A DNA stretch of 64,000 bases from Sphaerulina vaccinii (GCA_022570795.1 JAKUDP010000006.1:496001-560000); one strand, 5' to 3'. Shown: positions 29,712 through 43,398, counted from the first letter of the stretch. A program made the numbers and translations. Notes: generated by a model not told the origin, from the sequence alone.

Positions 29712-30872
29712 TCTCGAAAATTAGAATAGGTAAGGTAGCAGGCTAGAAGAAGAGAAAGGTAGAGGTAGATAGAAGTTGTTATAAGTAGTACAAAGTACTA
29801 TATATTATAAGTTATAGAAATAGTAACTCAAAGACAGGGTCCTAAGTTAAGAAAAAGGGGGGCTCTAGCTTAAAAGATAGGTCTAATAATAAAAAGATAT
29901 TCTATACTATAGAAGGATCCTAAATTAAAGGAGAGGCTTAACTTAAAAATAAAAGTTATAAAATAATCTTAGCTAATATACTAAATTTCTATAGCTCTAC
30001 CTCTATTCTACTAGAGCCTCTCTAGCCTAGCAAGTCTATAAATCTTTATATAATCCTATAAAGACTAGAGGTAAAATAGTTTATATTTACTAATCTTATA
30101 TTCTAGACTTCTACTATCTAGTATTATTTTCTTTTTCTCTATAATTTAGAGTCTCTTATTTTTATAAACTAGTACTCTTTCTATAATATCTAGATAGAGT
30201 AAGGTTTTATAGCCTAATCTCGAGACTCTAAAATCTATAGCTATCTCTACTAAAAGAAAAAAGTCTAGATAAATTTTCCTTAAACTATAGAGTCTAGTAG
30301 ACTTAAAGCTTAGTTTCCTATCTAGAAGAATATATTAGGAGCCTAAAGTCTCGATATCTAGATTAGAGTATATTATAGCTTTATAGTTTAAGTAATTCTT
30401 AGAATATCTAGATTAAATATTCTAAAAAAGAAATATCCTTACTAGATTATAAAGTTTCTATAGCTTTCCTAGCTAGAATATAGAGTATTATATATCTATA
30501 GACTTCCTAAAAGTAGAGAAAAAGCTATAGAAAGTATATAGACCTACTACAATCTAATAGCTCTAGATACTTAGATTAGGTCCTTTATTAGATAATATAG
30601 TATTTATAGCTTTTCTATATAGACTCTAGAGTCTTCTATACCTATCGAGTTCTCTAAAGTAGAGATAGTACTAGAGTCTTATATATCTATAGACTTCTTA
30701 TAAGTAGAGTAAGAGCTATAGGAACTATATAGGTCTACTATATTCTACTAGCTCTAGATACTTAGAACTCTACTCTATAGATCTTATATCTTAGATTCGG
30801 ACTCTTCTATACTATAAGACCTAGAGTTAATTTAGAAAAGCCTATAGTAAAGATCTAGAATAGCTTAGTAGG
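29712..30872. repeat. Start of AT-rich RIP-affected block, degenerate repeats
   Basis: Base composition changes abruptly near 29,720 to TA-dominated sequence with very few CpA/TpG. No open frame of note. Two similar segments of about 95 bp sit near 30,490 and 30,682 (shared TATATATCTATAGACTTC and AGCTCTAGATACTTAGA), a period of about 192 bp. Nothing else is recognisable. Confidence 0.6.
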
Positions 30873-31515
30873 TATTGAAAATAGAGTAGCGGAAGCTTTC
30901 TCGGAGGTATTTTAGGTAGATCTAGGTCGTATCTCGGCATAGAATGTCGTAGAAAGCTATAGAAGCTTGTAGGTAGATAGGTAGTAGTAGTAGTAGAAAG
31001 TCGAAGAATTCTTAGTATTAGAGTTAACTATCTAGAGGGAACTCTATAGGTTCTTATATATCCTCCTATAGCTTTACTAGAAGGTTCTATAGTATGCGTG
31101 CATATGCGTATACTAAGCCACGCTAGCTTACGCGGCCTCTAGGACTAATTGGGAATAGAATAGAAGTCTCTAGAAGGTCTTAGAACCTCCTAGAAAGATC
31201 GCTTACTAATAGGCGTTCTATAGTGTTCTATAGCTTTCTAGGACTCTAGAATCGTAGAATATACTAGAAACTACTATAGTAAGCTTATATAAGCCTATAG
31301 CCGTAAGCCTAGTAGCCTAGGTATCGATTACTAGAATGCCCTAGAAGATACTAGAAGCTTCTAGGCGGGTCTAGTTATATAATCTAGTTATATAGGCCTA
31401 TATATCGATCTAGATATAAGATTATATAACTCAAGTTATATAACCTAATTATATAATCGACTACCTAATACTAGATCTAACCTAATAGTCTAAAGTTAAG
31501 CTTATATTTTTAATA
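30873..31515. mobile_element. Solo Copia LTR with 5-bp target duplication (LTR A)
   Basis: 643 bp matching the LTRs of the Copia element at 37,002-48,732. Starts TATTGAAAATAGAG and ends ATATTTTTAATA, so its ends are inverted repeats consistent with an original TG...CA after RIP. Flanked on both sides by GTAGG, a 5-bp duplication as made by Copia integrases. No internal element sequence is attached, so this is a solo LTR left by LTR-LTR recombination. It is less RIP-mutated than its surroundings: GTATGCGTGCATATGCG survives. Confidence 0.85.
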
Positions 31516-32468
31516 GTAGGCTCTTTCTATTCTTTGTAGCTTTATTAACTTTCTATATATCTAGAAGGACTATTTAACTACTCTTAACTAGTATATAAAG
31601 AGCTTATAGATTTTTCTATTATAAAAGCAACTTTTATAAGCTAAAAAAGTCTAAGTACTTTTAGAAAGAGCTATAGAATAGCTTATATAATATTCTCTAG
31701 ACTCTTAGAACTAAAATTCTCTATTCTACTATTCTTATATAGTATATAAAGTACGTTTAGACCTTTCTCTTCTTACTTAAACTCTTATAGCTACTAAAAT
31801 TCTAGATACTAAGAATAGTATAGTCTTTATACCTCTTTTCTAGTTTTTAATCTAAAAACTAAAAAATTTTAATCTAATAACTTTTAACTTTTAATTTTAT
31901 AATTTCTAACTAGTATATATAGTATATACTCGGATCTTTCTTTTTATATTTTAACTCTTCTAGGTCTCAAGACTTCTAACTCTATAAGAAAGAACTAAAT
32001 AGTATAGCTCTTATACCTATATTCTAGTTCTTAATCTAAATTTTATTTACTAATTTTAACTAGTATATAAAGTATATTTAGATCTTTCTCCTCGAATTTC
32101 GACTCTCCTAGGTCTAAAGATTCTAAAGCTTAGAAGAAAGACCTAAATAGAGTAGCTTCTATCTCGACTTTCTAGTATTAAATTTTTCTACTAGTATATA
32201 AAGTATACTTAGATCTTTCTTTTTAAATTTCGACTCCTCTAGATCTAGGAACTCTAAATACTATTAAAAAGATTTATAGAGATATAGTATCTATTTAAAA
32301 TCTCTAGTCTTAGAGCTAAATTTTCTATTTTACTATTTTTTAGTAGTATATAAAAGAGATTTCGAGCTTTCTTTTTTATTTTAACTCTTATAGGTCTAGA
32401 GACTCTAGATTAAATATTAAAGACTTAACTAGAATAAGTTTTTAATTTTAGATCTCTAGCTTTAGAAT
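31516..32468. repeat. Degenerate tandem repeat between inverted LTRs
   Basis: About five to six units of roughly 130-160 bp are recognisable by CTAGTATATAAAGTATA-type starts (near 31,590, 31,735, 31,912, 32,053, 32,180, 32,345), each followed by TTTAGATCTTTCT and a CTCCTCTAGGTCTA-like segment. Units share GACCTAAATAGAGTAG with the large array at 57,950-62,170. No coding sense. Confidence 0.6.
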
Positions 32469-33118
32469 TAGTAAAAATATAAGCTTAACTTTAGACTATT
32501 AGGTTAGATCTAGTATTAGATAGTCGATTATATAATTAGGTTATATAACTTAAGTTATATAATTTTATATCTAGATTAATATATAGAGTTATATAACTAG
32601 ATTATATAATTATATAATTATATAACTAGACCTACCTAGAAGCTTCTAGTATCTTCTAGAGTATTCTAGTAATTGATACCTAGGCTACTAGGCTTACGGC
32701 TATAGGCTTACGTAAGCTTACTATAGTAGTTTCTAGTATATTCTACGATTCTAGAGTCCTAGAAAGCTATAGAACACTATAGAACGCCTATTAGTAAGCA
32801 ATCTATCTAGAAGGTTCTAAAACCTTCTAAGAACTTCTATTCTATTCCTAATTAGTTCTAGAGGCCGCGTAAGCTAGCGTGGCTTAGCGTACGTATATAC
32901 GTACTATAGAACCTTCTAGTAAAGCTATAGAAGGATATATAAAGACCTATAGAGTCTCTTCTAAATAGCTAACTCTAATACTAAGAATTCTTCGACTCTC
33001 TACTACTACTACTACTACCTACAAGCTTCTATAGCTTTCTACGATATTCTATGCCGAGATACGACCTAGATCTACCCGAAATACCTCCGAGAAAGCTTCT
33101 ACTACTCTATTTTCAATA
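32469..33118. mobile_element. Copia LTR in opposite orientation (LTR B)
   Basis: 650 bp, reverse complement of LTR A. It begins TAGTAAAAATATAAGC and ends CTCTATTTTCAATA. I could not find a matching target duplication (left AGAAT, right GTAGA). No internal Copia sequence adjoins. Together with LTR A it forms an inverted pair with a 953-bp spacer. Confidence 0.8.
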
Positions 33119-36100
33119 GTAGATTAGAACTCTATATATAATATATTACTTTATATAGAACTAACAACTATATTATATTATAATACTTATTATTAAATAA
33201 TATATAACTAAAGATATTATCTATAAAGTTAAATAATAAAATACTTTTTAACTATAAAAGTAAAGACTATTTATTCTTATCTAACTTCTATATATTAGAG
33301 ATAATAATTAATAAAAAGTTATACTATTATATAGAAGGATACTATTAATCTATTAAATATAGTAAAGCTAATTCTAAAACTATAAAGTATATAAGAAATA
33401 TATTTCTACTATATTTATTAAAAAGTAGAGAAGATAGTAAAGAATTCTTAATAAATATAGAAGTAAAAAATTAATAGGAGAATATAGATAAAGTTATTAC
33501 TATAAAATAAAGACTTTTTATAAAGTTTATTACTAATAGAGATTTGGCTTAGAAATTAATAGCTCTAGAGATACTTAACTAATTTATAACCTATCTAAAA
33601 ATAAATACTAGAGTATTAGAAAGAATAGTAAAAAACTAAATATACTAGGTTATATACTAATAGAAGTTAAAAATATTTTAGTAGACTTACCTAATATAGA
33701 TTATAAATAATAAGTTAATATAATATTAAACTAATTCTTAGTATAAATTAATATTAACTAATAATAATAATATAAATTTTTTAAAACTAGGTATAGTTCT
33801 ATTAGTTAACTACTATTTTACTATATATATAATTAATATAACTTTATTATACTATAATAGTAACTACCTAATAGTAAATAGATTATTTTCTTTATTATAA
33901 TATAATATATAATATATTTCGAGCTTAATATATAGTATAATATACTTTTACTTACTTATATTATAAGCTTTAATATAATATTTTCTAAATATATATTACT
34001 AGTTTACTATATTTAGTATATACTAGTAGGTTAAATTATCTAAACTTAATAGTATACTTATACTATACTATAATAATAAATAAAAAATAGAAATATAAAC
34101 TCTACTATAATTTATTTTTTTATTTTTTATTTTAGATTTTAAATAATTAATATATATAGAAGTATTAGTATACTTCTAATTAGTAGACTTTGAAAATAAA
34201 TATAGAGATATAAACTTATTTATATATTTAATAAACTTTCTATTTTTTATTACTATTAAAATAAAATATATAGTTCTATACTTAATATAAGTTTTATATT
34301 TATTTTTTAATTTATTTAATTTTATTTTAGAAGCTATATTATATTTCTCTATAGTTAAAAGTTGCTTACTTAATATAGTTAATATATAACTATTATTAAC
34401 TATATTAACTAACTAATATCTATTAGAAATAATATACCTAAATATACTACTATATTCTAATATATCTTTATTAGATATTATATTAGTAGATATAAAATAA
34501 AAATTTAGTATATCTATAAGTAATAGCTAGTATAAGATCTTACTTTTAATATATTCTATACTTATAAGCTTTAATAATATTTTATTATATTAGATAACTT
34601 ATTAGTTTAAACTAATAGTATAGGTACTTTGCTTTAGCTTAATATTTTTACTATTATAGTTTGTTTTTATATTTATTATTAGATTTAAAGTATATAAACT
34701 TCTATATACTAGTAATATAGTTATATTTATTTTTAAAAGATAATACTAATAATTTATTAAAGTATATTTTATATTATTTTAAGCTATTAAATTACTTTTT
34801 TTATTAGATATTTAAAATATATAATATATTTTTATATCTTTATTTTCTAACTTTAACTTATATAATAATAATATTATATCTAATATTATTTTATTATTTA
34901 TAATTATAAATTTTTTAGATTTACTAACTTTATTATTTTTTTTATTTTTTAACTCTTTTTTAATTATAGTAGTAGTATATATAGATTTAGATATAATTAT
35001 AATATTAGTATTATCTTTAACTAAATCTAAAGCTAGCTAAATACTAAGTAGTTCTACTTTTTAGTTTATTATTCTTTTATTATTAGTAACTTTTATAATT
35101 ATATAATTTTTATTTTTATTAAAATATATATATACTACTACTTTAGTATTATTAGTTCTATTACTAATATAGCTAACTCTAGTATAAAAGTATATAGTAC
35201 TATTTAAAGAAATATTATTAGAAAGTAATAAATTAGATATTTCTATTCTTAATAGCTTAAAAATATATATAATTATAATATATAGTTATACTAAGTTTTA
35301 GAAGTTATTTAGTAGTTCTTTATATTTAAAAAAATTAAAAAATATAAAAACTTTTTTAGAATTTATTATACTTTTAATAGATATTATTAATACTTCTAGT
35401 AGCTTAGATATATATACTAGCAAACCTTAGTATCTTACCTAACCTAAAGTAGTAATTACTAATATAGTAGAATTATTAGAAGTAGTAGAATTTTTAATTT
35501 ATAAAGTAATATTAGCTATAGAGCTAGCTTCTTTTATATTATTATACTAGTTAGAAAGATATTTTATTAATTCTTCTATTAATTATTTAGTTAAAGTATA
35601 TAAATACTCTAGCTTATTACCTACTAATAGCTAATAAAATAATCTACTTTATCTAATATTAGAACTACTTAGTTCTATATTTTTAAATCTAATAAATTCT
35701 ATATTAATAAATTTTTATAGTATATAAAAAGTCTACCTTTCTATAAGCTAATAACTCTTATCTATTTTTAAGTTATATATAGTTAATTTAGCTAAATTAT
35801 TATTTTTAAATTTAAGTATAATATTATCTATTTTTTTTACTATAGTTATAAGTAATAATTACTATAATAGTACTTATATTAGGTTATATAATATTTATTA
35901 AAATAGTAATATTAGTACTAATATACTAAGTACTAATATTCTATATTTATCTCTAATAAGAATTTATAGTATTAGAATTAACTATACTATATCTCTTTAC
36001 TATTTCTTTAAATAGATTTATATAAAGACTAGTTAGCTACGAAGGAGTCTATAAGTAGTATTTAAGACTATTCTTATAATTTTCTATACTAACTTTAGTA

Positions 36101-37001
36101 GTACTTTTAATTCCTATATACTTAATATTAAAACTACGAGGTAGTATAATAGTAGAGTTACTATTAGTATATCTAGATATAGTATATAATTTTCTAAATT
36201 ATATTTATTAGTAAGGTTCTACTATAGTACTTTAGTATATATAATTAGTAACTAAGCGTTACTATTAAATATTCTATAAGTAATAGATAGTACTATAAAG
36301 AATATTTCTAAATTAGAAAAAGTACTTTCGAAAATAAAAAAACTATCTAATCTAGAGACTATATCTACTTTAGGAACTAATACTCTAATATTAACTCTAT
36401 ATAATAATAAAGATAATAAAATAAAATAAGAAAATAATTTTACTTAATATTTTATATCTAAAAATAAACTATAGTAATATAAGCCTATTTCTTATAATAG
36501 TACTACTTAAGAATCTACTATAGGTCTATTATAGAATATAGCTATACTTTAAATATTTATAAATCTTAAAGTAGATAAACTAACTAATATAGTATACTTT
36601 TTATATAACTATATATAATAAATAATTATATAGTAGAATAAGTAAATAGAGCTATTAGCTACTATTATAAGAAATACTATTATAATATTATCTATATCTA
36701 TTAGCTTAAATACTTAAAAGTCTAGTAGTAAAACTAGTAATTTATCTATTAAAGACTATAGATTTAGTACTAATATTTATATATTAAGTAAGTTTATTAT
36801 AAAAATAATAGTTTATATATAGTCTCAAGTAGTTAGTAAAAATAGATAGTATAGAATAATAAGAGAGTTTAGTCTAATAGATTTAAGAAGAGTTATAGAT
36901 ATAGTAATAAAAAATAAGTTTAAAATAAATAGTAGTATAGTAGATCTAATAGAAGTAAAGAGTACTAAGATATCTATCTTTATAAAAGTTGCAAGTAGAA
37001 T
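33119..37001. repeat. Extremely AT-rich, heavily RIP-mutated sequence of unknown origin
   Basis: About 3.9 kb with almost no CpA/TpG, few G or C and stops in every frame. No LTR, terminal inverted repeat or protein motif could be recognised. It presumably represents one or more older repeats than the flanking Copia copies, because the mutation load is visibly higher. Confidence 0.5.
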
Positions 37002-37657
37002 TTTTAAAAATAGAGTAGTAGAAGCTTTCTCGGAGGTGTTTCGGGTAGATCTAGGTCGTATCTCGGCATAGAATATTATAGAAAGCTATAGGAGCTTATA
37101 GATAGATAGGTAGTAGTAGTAGTAGTAGAGAGTCGAAGAATTCTTAGTATTAGTTAGCTATCTAGAGGAGACTCTATAGGTCTTTATATACCCTCCTATA
37201 GCTTTACTAGAAGGTTCTATAGTATGCGTATATATATACTAAGCCACAATAGCTTATATAGCCTCTAGGACTAATTAGGAATAGAATAGAAGTCCCTAGA
37301 AGGTCTTAGAACCTCCTAGATAGATCGCTTACTAATAGGCGTTCTATAGTATTCTATAGCTTTCTAGAACTCTAGAATCGTAGAATATACTAGAAACTAC
37401 TATAGTAAGCTTATATAAGCCTATAGCTATAAGCCTAGTAGTCTAGATATCGATTACTAGAATGCTCTAGAAGATACTAGAAGCCTCTAGGTAGGTCTAG
37501 TTATATAATTATATAATTATATAATCTAGTTATATAACTATATAGGTCGATATAGACCTATACTTATATATCTCGGATTATATAACCTAATTATATAATC
37601 GACTACCTAATACTAGATCTAATCTAATAGTCTAAAGTTAAGCTTATATTTTTAATA
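37002..37657 (-). repeat. Copia LTR C (3' LTR)
   Basis: 656 bp. Its left end (TTTTAAAAATAGAG) is a RIP-altered version of TATTGAAAATAGAG seen in LTRs A and D. Its right end is ATATTTTTAATA. It adjoins the polypurine tract on its right. Confidence 0.85.
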
Positions 37658-38269
37658 TACCCTCTTAAGCTCTACTTTGCAATCTATTAATAACTTTTTA
37701 GTATTTCTTCTTCTATTAATACCTATTACTAATCCGCGCGCGTATATAGCCTATAATCTAGGCTATATATTAAGGCTAGAAGACTTTCTAGAGATCTAGA
37801 ATTCTCTAGATAGATTCTTAGTATAATACTAAATATTTTTATAATTACTAATTCTAATTAGTCTATAGGCGTCCCTATAGTCTATAGGATAGCTATAGGC
37901 TATTAGCTTATACTAGAGTATAATATTATATAATTAGATATAACTATACTCGATAAATGCTATCCCTAGTCCGATTTCTAGAATATTCTAGAAAATGTAA
38001 TAATTCGATTTCTATAGCTTATATTACTTTATAACTTAAACCTATTCTAGTTATAGCTCTCTCTTATTATATTATAGTATGCTATACTATTAAAACCCTA
38101 TAGGGAAACCGATCTAGACTATAGAAAGTAAAAAGTCTAATTAATTATAAAAACCTATTAGGGAAAAAGGTATATAGCGCTATCTAAAGCTATTTATAGC
38201 TTTTATAAAATGTTTTTATATACAATCTAGTATAATCTAGCATCCCCGCACGCTTAAGAGCTATAGGCT

Positions 38270-39760
38270 ATAATAGATAGTCGCATAGAGTAGTAAACAA
38301 TTGCGAATCTAGAGCTTTTATTAGAATATCTACTACTTGTTCTTTAGTAGATACCCAAACTAGCTCTATTAAGCCCTGCTTGTATATATTATATATAAAG
38401 TAATATTATATATCGATATACTTGGATTTGGTATAGTGTTCGGGGTTCTTAGCTAGTTCTATAGCCGAGTTACTATCGGTATAGATTTTGATTGTTTTGG
38501 TATTTATATCTATTTCTTTATAGATATCTCTAAGGAAGATCGCCTCTTTTATAGCCTCTTTTAGGGCTATATACTCGGCCTCGCAACTAGATAGTACAAT
38601 AGCCTTTTGTAGTATAGAATGCCAACTTATAGGCGCTTGTTACTCTAATAGGAAAATATAACCTATAGTCGACCTACAAGTAGTATAATCTCCCCTCCAA
38701 TCTACGTTACTATATCCGATAGGTAGAGGCTCGGATTGCGCCTTATATACGAGTGCTTTATTTATAGACTTAGAGTTGTTTAGATATTTCTAAATTCTAT
38801 TAAGGGCTTTGAAGTGCAATTAGTCTAGATTAGATATAAATCGCGTAATAGAACCTATAGCATAGGCTATATCCGGCCGTGTTTTAGTCGCTAGATAGAT
38901 AAGAGCGCTAACCTCTTTTTGAAATGCTTTAATATTATTATAGCTAGCTAGATTCTTAGCTTTTTCTAGATATATACTTTGTTCTATAAGTATAGAAATA
39001 GAATTTAGTTCTTTCTTATTATATTACTCTAGAATCTTTAATAGATAACCCTTCTATAACAAGGTTATAGTTCTATTAGAGCGATCTCTAGAAACCTCGA
39101 TTCCTAAATAGGTTTTTGTAGCGCCTAAGTCTTCTATTTCTAGATATTTCTTAATATTAGACTTAAATTCGGACGCTAGTTCTAGAGTCGGACTAAATAT
39201 AAGTATATTGTCGATATAATATATTATATAGACTCCTATTTATATATTTCTAAAGGCAGCGCTATCTTTTACTAAAGGAATAAAGCCAAACTTAGCTAGT
39301 ATAGATTTTAGGTGCAAGTACTACTATCTACTAGCTTGTTTCAAGCTATATAAAGCTATATTAAGGCGACAGACTTTATATTCTTGCCCTTTAACTTTAA
39401 ATCCTTTAGGTTGTTTAATATATATCTCCTTATCTATAGGACTATTAGGAAAAGCGAGTTTTATATCTATTTGCTCGATTTCGTAGTCCTTAGAGGCTGC
39501 GTAATAGAATAAGGAACGCCAGGTTTTAGAGCGGCAGGTATTACTAAAAGTATTATTATAATCGAGACCTAGTACCTACTTAAATCCCTTAGCAACCCAC
39601 CTACTTTTCTACTTAATAGGCTCGCCGTAGGGTGTTCTTTTAGTCTTATAGACCTACCTCCCTTTTACGGCTTTTCTACCTTTAGGTAGATCGACTAGAG
39701 TCCAAGTATTAAGCTTATTAAGGTCGCTAATCTCGCTAGACATCGATTTAGTCTAGCCCT
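38270..39760 (-). pseudogene. Copia reverse transcriptase and RNase H, degraded
   Basis: Minus-strand translation with stops shows the Copia RNase H core (EAEYIALKEAIKEAIFLRDI, YTDSNSAIELAKNPEHYTKS, KYIDI) at about 38,290-38,620. The RT active-site region reads YIDNILIFS at 39,218-39,192, in place of the usual YVDD-type motif. Asp to Asn at the second catalytic position fits a G-to-A (RIP) change. RT would copy the genomic RNA in the particle; this copy cannot. Confidence 0.8.
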
Positions 39761-41234
39761 CTTTATCTATTCTTAGCGCCTCTTCGTAGGTTATAGGATC
39801 GTCTATACTATTACTAGTAAGGCAATAAGTATATAGCGCTAGTTTATCGTCTAAACCGTCGTCTTCTAGAGTTCTAGAACCTCTAGAAGTAGCTTCTCCT
39901 AAGTCGAGTTTTTGCGACTTTCTAGAAACTTCGTAATCGTCTAATAACTCGTTAGGTTCTTCGTCGTATAGGTTTTCTATACTAGTTCTAGCTTGATCTA
40001 TAGGCGTACTATTACGTCCTAAAGTCCTAGAACTTTGCAACGAGTTTCTAGAGTCTTCTAGAATAGGCGAATTTTCTCTATTATTCGAAGTTTCTATAGG
40101 CTTGTTAGGAGTTACTAGCTTTTCTATGCTTTCTAGAGGCACTATATTACTCGGAGTAATAAGTTCTGCCTTCGGAAAGCTATAGAACTGTCCTTCTAGA
40201 ATAGTAACATCCCTAGCCCAAACTACTTACTTTCTTTCTAAGTTGTAAAGCTTATAGTTTTTCGCATCGCTATAGCCTATAAGGATTGCTTTATATACTC
40301 TAGAATCTAGTTTCTTAGGCTTAGATCTAGAGTAATAGGCTAGAGATCTAAAAACTCGAATATTATCTAAGTTAGGAGGCTTGTTATAGCGAATCTTATA
40401 GGGCGACTTATTATTAAGCAACGAATATAGTATTCTATTATATAGATAGACTGCAGCTTCTAGCGCCTTTCCCTAAAAGTATTTAGGGAGGCTAGCCTCT
40501 ATTAATAGAGCGCGCACCTTGTTTAGTAGTATTCTATTAGATTGTTTTATAAAACTATTTTGTTCGAGATTATAAGAACTACTAAGTTCGTATTTTATGC
40601 TACTTTCTCTTAATAGATTCTCTAACTTATTACTAGTTAGCTCGGCAGCATTATCGCTTTTAAATACTTTAAGGCGCGGTCGTTTAAGGGTATTAGACAA
40701 AGAATTTTCAGCTCGTAACTTAAAGTCTTTAATCTTAGAGTAAGCTTCTAATTTTCGTTTTATTAGATCGGCTTCTAGAAACCGAGAATAACTATCTATT
40801 AGACTAATAAAGTAATAATAGCCTTGCTTAGTAGGAGGCTCGATAGGGCTACAAATATCGTAGCTTACTTTATCTAGATAGCTATTAGCTTTCTCTATTA
40901 TTAAGCGACTAGGCTTTCGGGTATATTTACTATTAATATATACCTCGTATTTAGGACTTATAGGTTTCTCGACTTTGAAACCTATAGATTTTAGTATAGA
41001 ATTACTAATATATCCTAGCCTATTATACCAAATCTCGGCGTCGCTTTTAGACTCTATAGTTAGAGCAATTTCTTCGTTTCTAGAGTTCTTATTATTAGAT
41101 AGGATAGCTATATTTAGCTTATAGAGCGACTTGTCCTTATAGGACTTAGTTAATAAGTCGTTCTTAGAGCTATATAGCTCGATTACACCGTCTTTTAGTA
41201 GGGCCTTAGTCTTATAGTTATCTAGTTGCAACAA
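39753..41234 (-). pseudogene. Copia GAG-pre-integrase and integrase region, degraded
   Basis: Open fragments 41234-40473, 40421-40227 and 40142-39753 together cover integrase. WYNRLGYISNSILKSIG is the pre-integrase motif with His changed to Tyr. YDICSPIEPPTKQGYYYFIS and LIDSYSRFLEADLI cover the first catalytic region, and FKSDNAAELTSNKLENLL the second. The tail RVFRSLAYYSRSKPKKLDSR matches the post-core segment of Copia integrases. Several expected His/Cys of the zinc module are Tyr, as CpA-directed RIP would produce. Confidence 0.8.
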
Positions 41235-41759
41235 ACTAATAAGATTAAGTAAGAACTTAGAACTATATAGGCAATTTATTAGAATTGCGACTTTATTAGT
41301 ATTACTAAATTTAATTTTAATATTGCCTATACCTCTACTTATAATAGAGCCTATATTACCCTACTTTATTATAGTATTTTTATTAGTAAAAGTCGTAAAG
41401 TAGGACTTGTTACTAATAATATATCGGCTAGTACCCGAGTCTAAAATCTAGGGTTCTCTAGAGTTATTTTCGGCTCTAGAATTGTTTCTAGAATCTAAGA
41501 AAGCTATAGTCTCGCTTTTCTTATTAGTTCTAGAACTTTCTAGAATTATACTTTCTAGAATCGTAGTTTAGCTATTTTGCGAATCTTCGGTTCTAGAACC
41601 TTCTAGAGTAGGCTCTATCTCTTCGATTATAGACGAGTATAGTACTTCGACTTCCTCGTTAGACTCGTTAATACTAGTAGTAACTAGCGCATCTTCTTTA
41701 GAGCTAGTACTAGTAGTATTCTTCGAAGAATTAGACTTTTTATTAGAGCTTTTAGGATC

Positions 41760-42490
41760 TTTCTACTAACTAGGTCGTAACTCCGGGTGTTTCTTATAGC
41801 ACTTTTCTACTAGATGCCCCTCTTTCTTGTAGTACGAGTAGTACTTAGTAGAGTCTCTAGGGCCCTTTTTATTTAGTTATTTAGGACCTCTAGAGTTCTT
41901 GTTTCTCGGTTTTCTAGAGTCTGAATATAACGCTATTTCTTTTATATTATATCTTCTAGATTCGTCGAGTATATTCGAGAATAGAGTCTCTATAGAGAAG
42001 GCGTCTTTGTTACTTCTTAGGTTTTGAGTTATAGAAGTAATAAAAGAGTTGTACTCTTTGGTTAGGTTGTTTAGAGTCTAAGCTATAATAACTTGCTTAG
42101 GTAGCTCTACTCTCTTTACCTTTAATTAATTATATAGGCGCCGAATAGTATTAGTATAGGACTCTATAGAGCCTGCACTTTCGAGCGTAGTCTCGAATAG
42201 TTCTTTACAAAGTAAGAACTTAGAGTTAAATCCTTTAGGCGAATATAACTCTTCTAGTACAGTCCACGCCTCTTTAGCTATTGCTTTATTAGATATTTGA
42301 AGCAACAGCCCGTCCTCTACTCCTAACCTAATAGCTGCGAGAGCTTTAGATATAATAGTAGCGTTGTTTATATTATTTTCGAGCGCACTAATATATCCCT
42401 TTTTAGTTAGGTAGGATCGCATCCTAAGGGCCCAAATCTCGTAGTTTTCTTAGCCCTTTAGGCGTGCAAAAGTAAAGGTTTTATCGCTTA
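41760..42490 (-). pseudogene. Copia gag region, degraded
   Basis: The fragment 42422-42126 (MRSYLTKKGYISALENN..., AWTVLEELYSPKGFNSKFLL) is a gag/UBN2-type capsid segment. A zinc-knuckle remnant YYSYYKKEGHLVEKC near 41,800-41,850 retains the GH...C end, while the first cysteines are Tyr. Nucleocapsid function would be lost. Confidence 0.7.
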
Positions 42491-43065
42491 GAGACATTCT
42501 AGAACTCTAGAGCTATATCTCGTAGTTTTAAAATCGTAGATTATAGCTCTTTCTAGAGAGAGAAACTCGGATAGAATCCTACTTTCTAGCTATTCGCTTT
42601 GAGTTCGGACTTTACCGATAACACCGATAAGTATATCGCTTTCCTAGCAGGTACGTCTAGGCTTTTATACTACTAATAAACCGTGTTTTTCGACCTCTCG
42701 ATCGCACGGCGCGAAAGGGACTTTTGACGGCCACAGGCTCTCTAGAAAAATATTCCGTAATCGTAGATCGATAGAGCGCGTTCGGGCGATTCTAAATCCG
42801 GTCCGATCGTCCTATAGGGATAAATAGTCGTCGAGATATCGATTAAATCCGAAGAGGTATTAAGATTGGATTAAGGTTTAACTAGTCCAAATCGGGTAAT
42901 TTGGCTTGCCGGGCTTATAACCTATTGAAAATAGAGTGGCGGAAGCTTTCTCGGAGGTATTTCGGGTAGATCTAGGTCGTATCTCGGCGTAGAATGTTGT
43001 AGAAAGCTATAGAAGCTTGTAGGTAGATAGGTAGTAGTAGTAGTAGAGAGTCGAAGAATTCTTAG

Positions 43066-43223
43066 TCTATACCCTATAGCCTTATAACAAGTAAGGAAAA
43101 GAGTAGTTGGAGTTGCATAGTACCCCCCTCTTAAAGCGGCTTATACACGTACTTGCAATAGCTATAAATAAGTAGTTTATACAAGCTTAAATATATATAC
43201 AAAGCCGCTATATTAAGAGGGCC
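43066..43223 (-). repeat. Split direct repeat X (B2-like)
   Basis: 158 bp starting TCTATACCCTATAGCC and ending TTAAGAGGGCC. It matches 43399-43556 (X'), also 158 bp, with mainly C/T and G/A differences. Contains CCCCCCTCTTAAAGCGGC. Confidence 0.8.
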
Positions 43224-43398
43224 TCTATAGTATTTATTATATAATATATAACCTATATAGAGTATAGAGAGTAGATTAAAAGAGTAAGAAGAGCGAGCCT
43301 TAGGCTATAGGTATAGAAGGTAGTAAGGTTAGTATAGAATAGATAGTTCAAATAGCTAATAAAGCTACTCTTACTCTACTTATATATAGACTCTACTA
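43224..43398 (-). repeat. Split direct repeat Y (A2-like)
   Basis: Its right approximately 125 bp (from AAAAGAGTAAGAAGAGCG to AGACTCTACTA) recur at the far end of the element (about 48,085-48,211). Sandwiched between X and X'. Confidence 0.8.

Noticed and set aside
33119..37001. Possible DNA transposon in the most AT-rich stretch
   Set aside because: No terminal inverted repeats or transposase motifs could be recognised; left as unassigned repeat.
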